Origin: Sulfuricellaceae bacterium
GTDB taxonomy: Bacteria; Pseudomonadota; Gammaproteobacteria; Burkholderiales; Sulfuricellaceae
Length of the DNA: 35,673 nucleotides
Assembly (NCBI GenBank): GCA_030690895.1
Contig: JAUYFQ010000032.1
Location: forward strand, 1-35,673
Direction of reading: 5' to 3'
Notes under the pieces: generated by a model
Database searches by the model: none
Told to the model about the DNA's origin: nothing
What the model saw: the letters and a program-made list of their open reading frames with translations, nothing else
Program-made: the position numbers and the translations under genes
Shown here: positions 23,734 through 30,855 of the stretch, one piece after another
How the letters are laid out: each line of letters begins with the position of its first letter
How positions within the stretch are numbered: position 1 is the first letter of the stretch

Positions 23734-25497
23734 TTATGGCCCAGTGTAGTTATAATTGCCGTCGCAGCTTCCGTTAAAGGTCACGGTTGATGTCTGGCTG
23801 TTTTTGGTGAAGCTGATTGTCCCACCTACCGGGTAGTTTTCGCAGACAGCTGGGTTCAACTGCAGGTTGCTAATCTGTGTGCTGTAATTCCCCACGGTGC
23901 CGGTCGAAGTTGTATTTATGGTGATCACGTCGCTGGTGGCGCTTTCGGTGATCTGGAGGTTTAGTACGATAGGCCCGCTATTCGTGGTGAGGTTAAGGCC
24001 GACATTCTGCTGGGTATTACTCACGATGGTAATCGCTATCGTGCCGTTGACCGAGTCACCGGTCGAAAGCACCAGATTGGTCAACTGCATGTTCACGGTG
24101 CCGCTTGATTGGCTGGATGAAGAACCCAAGGAAATGACCAGACTTGCATTGCCGCTGATCTGGCCGTTGCCCAATGTCACTCCGTTTTGCGTCACATTAT
24201 TCAACGTGAGCGAAAAGTTGCCCGAAACACTGATGGGTGCGCTTGAAGATGCCTGGGATAAAGTCAGGTTGCTTAGCGCCAGCGTTGCGCTGCCGCTCAT
24301 GCTCGAACCATTGCTTGCGGTACAACCGGCAGCATAATTGGCGCTGATCGTTATCGATGGGGGAAGAGCGTCAAGATTCGTCAGCGGGGGATTACTGGTT
24401 ACTTGCGGACAAGTACTGGCTGGGTCGGATAATGCTGAAAAAATGTCACCAAACAGCGCTGTTATGCCGGCGGTGCCAGCTCCGGTTACGATGGACAGGG
24501 AGTTGTTCACCATCAGCCGAATTTCCTGTTCAGTCGCAGAGCCACCGGGGGTAGTTCCAGTGCTTCCGGCGCCCACACACATGACGATTCCTTCAGCGGC
24601 CCAGCCCTTGGCAATCATCTGCTGGTAGGCGTTGTAGTCAGTGGTAAAACGGTGGTTGGAATCGTTGTGCATCCAGCGGTTGTTATAGTTGCGATACAGC
24701 GGCACGGTTCCCGTTGCACAACCAGAAGCACTGGGAAGCAGAGAGTAATAAGCGATACCTTCGTAGAACCAGCCTGGGTCGGCCTTGACTCCAGCACATT
24801 CGCCCGAGTCTGCGGTGTAAAAATGTGAATTTGGCCCCTTGCCGGGTGTGCCATAAAAGCGGCAGACAGCTGCTGAACCCGTTGGCGCGCTGGTGCTGGG
24901 ATAGGCCTTGAAGGTATAACCAGTCCTGCTCCAGCCCGGACCGGCTGCGCCGTTATCAATGCCTACTGCCTCGCCGGTGTCGGCGGTCATAAAATAATGA
25001 TTAAGCGTGGTGTGATGGAACTCCATCACAGTCAGAGATGGCGTGGAGCTTGTGCTTCCTTCCTTCACTAGCTGGAGCGTGTAATTCCCAGTCGAGGTGG
25101 GAGCATTGCTGGAAGCATCCAAAATGTAGATGCCGCCTGTCGGCAGGGTGTAATAGCCGGAAGTGACCGGGATACGGGCTGTCGTGCCCCCCCCGCCGTT
25201 GTTGTCGATTATATAGTCACCACTCGGAAAAATCAGCATCAGCCAGGGGTCGATGCTGCTGGAGGATTGCTGGATGTAGATTTTATCGCCAGCGGTTCCT
25301 GTGAATTGGTAATAGTCAGCGTAATAGAGGTAGCCATTGAAATCATCGGCACAATCGGTGGTGCTCAATGAGCCGTTTACCGTCTGCCCATAGCTGATGG
25401 ACTGGTAGGTGCATGCCGCATCCGAACTCGTCGCCGACAGCGCCAAGACTGATGTTAATAATACCCCCAACACCATGCTACGAATCGAGGTTTTCAT
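23734..25497 (-). CDS. Secreted PPC-domain plus DUF5648 protein
   Basis: The signal peptide (MKTSIRSMVLGVLLTSVLAL..SDA) is followed by a PPC (pre-peptidase C-terminal-like) beta domain (about 30-145; GTAGDKIYIQQSSSSIDPWL). Three DUF5648-type repeats come next (about 150-325): LNHYFMTADTGEAVGI, NSHFYTADSGECAGV and NHRFTTDYNAYQQM. The last 260 residues are Ser/Thr/Asn-rich beta-helix-like sequence (ATLALSNLTLSQASSSAPIS). No catalytic domain is visible. DUF5648 is a lipase- or hydrolase-associated, extracellular carbohydrate- or surface-binding-like module of unknown ligand. AAGGAG lies 6 nt before the ATG. It sits 50 nt downstream of the lipoprotein gene. Confidence 0.8.
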   Translation of the reverse strand: MKTSIRSMVLGVLLTSVLALSATSSDAACTYQSISYGQTVNGSLSTTDCADDFNGYLYYADYYQFTGTAGDKIYIQQSSSSIDPWLMLIFPSGDYIIDNNGGGGTTARIPVTSGYYTLPTGGIYILDASSNAPTSTGNYTLQLVKEGSTSSTPSLTVMEFHHTTLNHYFMTADTGEAVGIDNGAAGPGWSRTGYTFKAYPSTSAPTGSAAVCRFYGTPGKGPNSHFYTADSGECAGVKADPGWFYEGIAYYSLLPSASGCATGTVPLYRNYNNRWMHNDSNHRFTTDYNAYQQMIAKGWAAEGIVMCVGAGSTGTTPGGSATEQEIRLMVNNSLSIVTGAGTAGITALFGDIFSALSDPASTCPQVTSNPPLTNLDALPPSITISANYAAGCTASNGSSMSGSATLALSNLTLSQASSSAPISVSGNFSLTLNNVTQNGVTLGNGQISGNASLVISLGSSSSQSSGTVNMQLTNLVLSTGDSVNGTIAITIVSNTQQNVGLNLTTNSGPIVLNLQITESATSDVITINTTSTGTVGNYSTQISNLQLNPAVCENYPVGGTISFTKNSQTSTVTFNGSCDGNYNYTGP

Positions 25498-25547
25498 TTT
25501 GTGCTCCTTAATTTGTATGTGTTTTTGAAGGCTGGCTTTGGCCTATC

Positions 25548-26570
25548 CTATTGTGTCGCCAGCCGAACGGGGCTCAGCGTCGGGTTACCCGGTTCGAACA
25601 AGTTGCTCTGGTAAACCAGATTGGGTAACACCAAGCCGGATTCTGGATTTCCGCCGCAGCTATACTGGTGAGGCTGATCCTCTACCAGATAGAATCCCAA
25701 CTGGAACAGCTCGCGAACATACAGATCGACCCCGAAGGGATTAAGTTCGGCGGGAATCCGGACCTGCGAACCTTCGTGGTCGTACAGAAAGTAATCCCGG
25801 ATGCCGACCGCGCTCATCCTGGACTGGTAAAAACATAATCCAGCGACTTCCTCGAGCAGCGTCGTCCAGTAGTCGGCGCAGCCAGTCCCTCCTGCCCGTC
25901 CGTCATCCACCAGATAGACTGCGCGGTCGAGAATGCTGCCGGAATGGCGGTATTCGAACTGGTAGGGGAAATTGCCCAGCAAATCCTTGGTGACTTGCCG
26001 CACCAGATCCTGGTCTTTCGCCAGAATGGCTTGGCGCGCCGGTTCAGCAAACCGGCGCGCCTCATATTGGGTGTTGGTTGAAAAGATGTGGGCGCCGGAT
26101 GGGTGGATGTTCTCGCCGTAGTCCTGTCCGAGGGAAAACATTCGCAGGTCACCACCGCTTTCCAAGGAGTCCGGGCGCATTTCCGCCGCATAGGCATAAC
26201 CGCGCGCGTCCTTGCCAAGATAAACCAGAATGTGGTCATACGCCCCCGGAATAGCCATGGCCACCATGGATACGCCGAGGCCGGGCGTACTGCCGCCGGA
26301 GAAGATCACATCCCATTTCCTGATCGGCTGGTATTCGGTCACGCGGATGGAAACCGGTTTTGCCGGGAATTGGTACTCCTCATCTAGCAACAGATCCAAG
26401 CGTGCATCGCGAATAATTTCATCGGGTCCAGGATAGGGCGCACCGCCATCCTCCTCGCAACCTGCGAGAAGGGCTGTACCGAGCGAGATTGATGCACAAA
26501 GCAGAGCGGTCCCACCGCCTAACCTGAAGCGCTTAAGAAGATTGGAAGTAAAAGTAGGTCGCATACACAT
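25548..26570 (-). CDS. Lipoprotein, possible permuted NlpC/P60 (YiiX-like) hydrolase
   Basis: The N-terminus ends in a lipobox (LGTALLAGC). The mature protein shows KWDVIFSGGS, then GAYDHILVYLGKDARGYAYA followed by AEM, and later GGTGCADYWTTLLEEVAGL. The order His (DHILVYLG), acidic residue (AAEM), then Cys (TGCADYW) matches circularly permuted papain-like enzymes of the YiiX/YebB group. These are suspected amidases or thioesterases acting on peptidoglycan or lipid. Family assignment is by motif only. The frame opens at TTG 26597, but ATG 26570 gives a shorter signal; ATG 26564 is equally plausible. The C-terminal part has extra cysteines (YSCGGNPESG). Confidence 0.65.
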   Translation of the reverse strand: MCMRPTFTSNLLKRFRLGGGTALLCASISLGTALLAGCEEDGGAPYPGPDEIIRDARLDLLLDEEYQFPAKPVSIRVTEYQPIRKWDVIFSGGSTPGLGVSMVAMAIPGAYDHILVYLGKDARGYAYAAEMRPDSLESGGDLRMFSLGQDYGENIHPSGAHIFSTNTQYEARRFAEPARQAILAKDQDLVRQVTKDLLGNFPYQFEYRHSGSILDRAVYLVDDGRAGGTGCADYWTTLLEEVAGLCFYQSRMSAVGIRDYFLYDHEGSQVRIPAELNPFGVDLYVRELFQLGFYLVEDQPHQYSCGGNPESGLVLPNLVYQSNLFEPGNPTLSPVRLATQ

Positions 26571-26787
26571 GTTTACACCCGATGATGTGGTGAACAAGCA
26601 TCCAGAGCCTGCATATCCTGATGATGAAATGGTAAACCTGAACGGCGGATATTTCTACTATTAAATTGTGATTAATAAATAGTAGTAGTGACGTTATCCA
26701 CCTATATTGAAGACTATTTGCGCGCGGCAGTACTGCCTTGAGTGATACGGCGCCACCATTCTGGTGTCCGGGCAGGATGTCTTGTCG
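26571..26787. other. Intergenic region, AT-rich
   Basis: This interval between the lipoprotein start and the end of the small ORF after ttcA holds only AT-rich sequence around 26640-26720, suitable for the lipoprotein promoter on the minus strand. No gene, clear terminator or repeat was seen. Confidence 0.4.
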
Positions 26788-26853
26788 TCAGAGCGCGGTG
26801 AGCAAGAGCGCCAGCCCGCCAAAAATCAGCAAGCACATTGCAAAATGCTTCAA
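26788..26853 (-). CDS. Candidate 21-residue membrane peptide after ttcA
   Basis: A TTG overlapping the ttcA stop (TTGA) opens a frame reading MKHFAMCLLIFGGLALLLTA plus L, a basic start followed by one hydrophobic helix and an immediate stop. A later in-frame ATG (26838) would leave 16 residues. Composition is like real small membrane proteins, but no ribosome site or known family was recognised. Confidence 0.3.
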   Translation of the reverse strand: MKHFAMCLLIFGGLALLLTAL

Positions 26854-27605
26854 GGCAATGAAGTTAACGCGTCGTCTACCAGCAAGGGTTTCATGGCGGT
26901 CAGCATGGAGGCGAACAGCTTGGGGTGCAGTTTTTCCTGATCGGCGAGCAGTTGTTTCATCTGGTAGCGCTGCATGGGTTTGCTGAAACAGGCAGGGCAG
27001 TTCTCGAAAATGACGGGCAGCTCGGCACTTTTGGCGAACGCAGCGGTTTGACGTTCCCGCACATAGATGAATGGCCGGATGATGCGGATATCGCCCGCGT
27101 CATTGAGGTAGTGCGCCTTCATGGTGCGCAGCTTTCCCCCGAAGAAGGTGGACATGAGGAAAGTTTCGGCGGCATCATCCAGATGCTGCCCCAGCGCCAG
27201 GACGTTGTAGCCATTTTCCCGCGCCGTGCGGTAGAGGATGCCACGCCGCATCCGCGAGCAGAAGGCGCAGAACGAATCGCCCTCCATCGAGATCTTGGCC
27301 TGCTCAAGGATGGGCTGGCTCTCGAAAAAATAACGGATACCCAGTGCTGCCATGTAATCCTTGAGCGGGGAGGGATCGAAGTCCGGCGATTGCGGATCGA
27401 CCGTGCAGGCGGCCAGCTCGAATTTGATCGGCGCTTTTTTTTGCAGATGCAGCAGCACGTGGAGGAGCGAAAGCGAGTCCTTCCCGCCGGACAGACCCAG
27501 CAGTATCCGGTCACCGTCCCGTATCATGGAAAAATCGCCAATCGCCCGGCCTGCGGCAGACAGCATCATGCGAGTCGGTTTGACTGCTTGTGGGGCAAGA
27601 TTCAC
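26850..27605 (-). CDS. TtcA-family tRNA thiolation ATPase
   Basis: The PP-loop ATPase motif is SGGKDS (39-44). It is followed by FCAFCSRMRRGILYRTA with C113/C116, GQHLDDAAETFLMSTFFGGK and IIRPFIYVRE. These are the hallmarks of TtcA, which makes 2-thiocytidine at tRNA position 32 using a 4Fe-4S cluster. A third block, ENCPACFSK, has C203/C206. At 251 residues it is shorter than E. coli TtcA (about 310), and its sequence is divergent, so it may be a TtcA paralogue with another tRNA or substrate. The start is GTG, with AAGGA 6 nt before it. Confidence 0.82.
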   Translation of the reverse strand: MNLAPQAVKPTRMMLSAAGRAIGDFSMIRDGDRILLGLSGGKDSLSLLHVLLHLQKKAPIKFELAACTVDPQSPDFDPSPLKDYMAALGIRYFFESQPILEQAKISMEGDSFCAFCSRMRRGILYRTARENGYNVLALGQHLDDAAETFLMSTFFGGKLRTMKAHYLNDAGDIRIIRPFIYVRERQTAAFAKSAELPVIFENCPACFSKPMQRYQMKQLLADQEKLHPKLFASMLTAMKPLLVDDALTSLP

Positions 27606-27650
27606 TGGCTATCCTTTTGAAAAATTTTATTTAAGTTTTTCTAGCGCAAA

Positions 27651-28391
27651 TCACAGGCTCGCACTGCGCCCGCCGTCCACCGGCAGAATCACCCCTGTAA
27701 TATAGGGCGCATCGTTGACCAGAAAAGACACGGCACGGGCGATGTCGTCCGGGCTGCCTTCGCGTTTGAGCAGCGTATGCGCCACGATACGCCGCCGCTC
27801 CTGATCGTTGAAGCTCGGGTCATTCTCCGGCCAGAGAATGGGGCCAGGTGCAACGGCGTTGACGCGCACATACGGCCCCAGTTCGTGTGCCAGCGACTTG
27901 GTCAGTGCAACCAGCCCTGCCTTGGCGATGCTGTAAACGACATAGCTCTTCATCGGGCGCTCGGCGTGGATGTCGGCAATATTGACGATGCAGCCATGGC
28001 TGTGAGTGAGCGCTGACGCCGCTGCCTGTGAAAGAAACAGCGGCGCCTTGAGGTTGGTGCCGATCAGGTCATGCCAAGCCTGTTCATCTATTTCACCAAC
28101 GGCGGTGGGAAAAAAGCTTGATGCATTGTTGACCAGTGCGTCCAGGCGACCAAAGCAGCGCAGGGTTTCGGCAACCATGCAAGCATAGGCATCTGGATCG
28201 AGCAGATCGCCTTGAACGATGGCGGCCGAGTCGGGGCGCAGCCGATTGAGTTCATCGCGCAAATCAAGCGCCGCTTGCGCCGAGGCGCGGTAGTGGATCA
28301 TGATGCGCGCGCCAGTCGCGTGTAGCTTGCGCGCAATGACGGAACCCACGCGTACTGCGCCGCCGGTAATCAGGATAACCTTGCTTTTCAT
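27651..28391 (-). CDS. Pteridine reductase (FolM-like SDR)
   Basis: This is a short-chain dehydrogenase/reductase with the nucleotide motif TGGAVRVG (9-16), in which Arg replaces the usual Gly as in pteridine reductases. It also has VNNASSFFPT, the catalytic Tyr-Lys in YSIAKAGLV, and the C-terminal VNAVAPGPILWPEN and ITGVILPVDGGRS. The likely reaction is NADPH-dependent reduction of dihydromonapterin or dihydrofolate in pterin/folate metabolism. It lies 45 nt upstream of ttcA on the same strand, a common betaproteobacterial pairing. GGA lies 7 nt before the ATG. The length (246) is typical. Confidence 0.88.
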   Translation of the reverse strand: MKSKVILITGGAVRVGSVIARKLHATGARIMIHYRASAQAALDLRDELNRLRPDSAAIVQGDLLDPDAYACMVAETLRCFGRLDALVNNASSFFPTAVGEIDEQAWHDLIGTNLKAPLFLSQAAASALTHSHGCIVNIADIHAERPMKSYVVYSIAKAGLVALTKSLAHELGPYVRVNAVAPGPILWPENDPSFNDQERRRIVAHTLLKREGSPDDIARAVSFLVNDAPYITGVILPVDGGRSASL

Positions 28392-28437
28392 GGATCATTC
28401 CGTGAGTTAAAAAGCTGTCTCGGTGAATGGTTTTAAC

Positions 28438-28465
28438 GCTTCACATTTCACGCTTCACCTTTCAC
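28438..28465. repeat. Four tandem 7-nt NNTTCAC units
   Basis: The units are GCTTCAC, ATTTCAC, GCTTCAC and CTTTCAC in direct succession, in the 109-nt divergent gap between the pteridine reductase and methyltransferase genes. It could be a slippage-prone microsatellite or an iterated binding site. It is too short and too irregular to be a CRISPR. Confidence 0.5.
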
Positions 28466-28500
28466 AATAAGACTTCACATCAAATTTAACACAGCTTGCC

Positions 28501-29661
28501 ATGCCACCACTACCCGAACCTGAACAAGCACTTCTCGTCCACAGCCAGGCCGTGGGCGAGCGTATCGCCAGCGAGATCAACGAGCAGGGCGGATGGATTC
28601 CGTTCTCGCGTTTCATGGAACTGGCGCTTTACGCGCCAGGACTAGGTTATTACAGCGCCGGGTTGGATAAATTCGGCGCGGGTGGCGATTTTGTCACAGC
28701 GCCGGAAATTTCTCCCCTGTTTGGCCAGTGTCTGGCGCGACAGGCCGCGCAGGTATTGCAGCTGACCGATGGGGACGTGCTCGAAATTGGCGCCGGCTCG
28801 GGCAGGCTGGCGGTTGATTTGATGCGGGAGCTGGAGAATCTGGGTACTTTGCCAGCGCGCTACGCCATCCTTGAGTTATCCGGCGATTTGCGCCAGCGTC
28901 AGCAAGCCTTGATCGAGCAGACCTTGCCCCATCTGGCCGCACGATTCCACTGGCTGGATGCACTACCCGAGCGGTTTGGCGGCATCATGCTGGGCAATGA
29001 GGTGCTGGATGCCATGCCGGTTCACCTTGTTTCTTGGCAGGGCAGCGAAATTGTCGGGCGCGGCGTGGGTCTGGAGCAAGGGCGCTTTGTCTGGCTGGAA
29101 AAGAAACTTGAGCCGGGTGAGTTGCTCGATGTAGCCATGGCCTTGCCGCCAGCCGGATTTTCTTCAGCCGAACATCCCTATGTTAGCGAAATCCATCTCG
29201 CCGCCCAGGGTTTTGTCCGCAGCCTGGGAAACTGCCTGGAGGAAGGGATAATCCTCATGCTTGACTACGGCTTCCCTGAAAGTGAGTACTACCACCCGCA
29301 GCGCGGACAAGGTACGCTGATGTGTCACTACCGGCACCATGCACATAGCGACCCGTTTTTTCTCCCGGGTTTGCAGGACATTACCGCCCATGTCGATTTC
29401 AGCGCCATGATTCGCGCGGGTCTATCCTCCGGGCTGGAAAACAGGGGGTATGCCACTCAAGCCCAGTTTCTTCTCCAGACCGGTCTGACCGACCTGCTTG
29501 CACGGCTTTCCCCGGAAGATGGCGCCCGCTACCTGCCCGCCGTTGCTCAGGCGCAGAAACTGGTCAGCCCGGCGGAAATGGGTGAGCTGTTCAAGGTTCT
29601 GGCGCTGGGGAAAGGGGTTGAAGTTCCATTGATGGGGTTTATCAGAACGAGAGTGCGATGA
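28501..29661 (+). CDS. MidA/NDUFAF7-type SAM-dependent methyltransferase
   Basis: The 386-residue protein shows the family start INEQGGWIPFSRFMELALYA and PGLGYYSAG, then FGAGGDFVTAPEISPLFGQC and the SAM-binding loop EIGAGSG (95-101). It continues with LGNEVLDAMPVH, MLDYGFPESEYYHPQRGQGT and a DPFFLPGLQDITAHVDF block. Mitochondrial NDUFAF7 methylates an arginine of complex I NDUFS2. The bacterial target is unproven, though a protein arginine is likely. It is divergent from the folate gene and has no strong ribosome site. Confidence 0.9.
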   Translation: MPPLPEPEQALLVHSQAVGERIASEINEQGGWIPFSRFMELALYAPGLGYYSAGLDKFGAGGDFVTAPEISPLFGQCLARQAAQVLQLTDGDVLEIGAGSGRLAVDLMRELENLGTLPARYAILELSGDLRQRQQALIEQTLPHLAARFHWLDALPERFGGIMLGNEVLDAMPVHLVSWQGSEIVGRGVGLEQGRFVWLEKKLEPGELLDVAMALPPAGFSSAEHPYVSEIHLAAQGFVRSLGNCLEEGIILMLDYGFPESEYYHPQRGQGTLMCHYRHHAHSDPFFLPGLQDITAHVDFSAMIRAGLSSGLENRGYATQAQFLLQTGLTDLLARLSPEDGARYLPAVAQAQKLVSPAEMGELFKVLALGKGVEVPLMGFIRTRVR

Positions 29662-29706
29662 ATAAACCCAAATTTGTGAGTGCATTCCGAGTGCATGATG
29701 CTTGCT

Positions 29707-30855
29707 TTATTCTGGAGCGCACATGACAACACCCTCGTTAATCCAGCCAAGGGATTCAAGTTGTTGAATGGCTGTCACGCTACTAGTTATACGGTGGTTA
29801 CTGTCCATTCCTCTTGCATAACCATTGTTATAGGCTCGATAAATTGGGATTAAACCGCTAAGGCATACGCCCTTGGCTGGCGCGGATGTGACGAAATCCA
29901 TGCTCTCAAAGTTCCAGCGCTTTTGTGTTGCCGGAGTGCTTGTCTGGACTTGCTTGATCTGCTCACACTCGTCGGGATCTGCCGTATAAAAATGCGAATT
30001 GGGTCCCGGCGACTGGCTTCCATAGAAACGACACACTGAGGCGCTTCCACCTGACTTGAATGTTTCGCCAGTTCGATACCAACCTGTTCCCGCACTACCG
30101 TTATCGATGGCTTCAGCTTCGCTTGTGTTGGCGGTAATGAAGTAGTGGTCGAGGTTGGTGTTGTAGAACTCTACTACGGGAACGGCGCCACCCCCCGCCA
30201 ACTCGGGCAGTACACTGACCGATCGGATGATTACCAAATTTTGCTCGGTAATGCCGGTAGTAGGTGCGACGAATACTGGCAAGCTAGTGAAGTCCTCACT
30301 AAAGTTGGCAGCCTTGGCACCTGGTATGCGCAATGCGTTGATGACGCGCAATGCAGCGATAGCATCGACTACTTGCATGCCATTACCAATCACTTGGCCA
30401 AATACCGAGTATCCACCGTTTTGATAATCAAGATTTTTCGAGTTATCGCTTAGGTTGATATACCACTGACTCATTGCACTATTCGGATCATTGTCCAATT
30501 TTGCCATGGCCACAGTACCTCGAAGGTTAGATCGGCCAGGGCTAAACTCATTGGCCACTGGCGAATTGGGTGGAATACTGGAAACGATATTGTTCGTACT
30601 ATTCCAGAGATAGCCTCCCCCCTGGATGACAAATCCGGGTACGCTACGATGCAAGAAAGAGTAATCGTAGGCTCCACTTGTGACATAGTCGAGAAAATTG
30701 CTTACGGTTGCCGGAGCAGTGGAGTCCATAAGTTGAATGTCAATATCGCCCAGTGATGTTTGCATTCGCACCGTTGTTGCGAGTACGGGATGCGTCACAA
30801 AAACAGGAAGGCACATCACCAGCCTAAAGATGCATCGTAGTGCATGATGTTTCAT
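29707..30855 (-). CDS. Exported cyclophilin-type peptidyl-prolyl isomerase with DUF5648 tail
   Basis: After a signal peptide (RLVMCLPVFVTHPVLA) comes a cyclophilin domain (about 30-200). It shows TSLGDIDIQLMDSTAPATVS, FLHRSVPGFVIQGGG (the catalytic Arg environment), GTVAMAKLDNDPNSAMSQWY and YSVFGQVIGNGMQVVDAIAA. A C-terminal DUF5648 region (about 230-380) has repeats LDHYFITANTSEAEAI and NSHFYTADPDECEQI and ends in NEGVVMCA. This tail is closely similar to that of the protein at 23734. The ATG overlaps the stop of the kinase gene (TAATG) and AAAGGGG lies upstream, so expression is coupled to the kinase. The cyclophilin presumably folds exported proteins. Confidence 0.85.
   Translation of the reverse strand: MKHHALRCIFRLVMCLPVFVTHPVLATTVRMQTSLGDIDIQLMDSTAPATVSNFLDYVTSGAYDYSFLHRSVPGFVIQGGGYLWNSTNNIVSSIPPNSPVANEFSPGRSNLRGTVAMAKLDNDPNSAMSQWYINLSDNSKNLDYQNGGYSVFGQVIGNGMQVVDAIAALRVINALRIPGAKAANFSEDFTSLPVFVAPTTGITEQNLVIIRSVSVLPELAGGGAVPVVEFYNTNLDHYFITANTSEAEAIDNGSAGTGWYRTGETFKSGGSASVCRFYGSQSPGPNSHFYTADPDECEQIKQVQTSTPATQKRWNFESMDFVTSAPAKGVCLSGLIPIYRAYNNGYARGMDSNHRITSSVTAIQQLESLGWINEGVVMCAPE

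Noticed and set aside
28438-28465. CRISPR-like repeats
   Set aside because: The units are 7 nt with no spacers and no cas genes are present.
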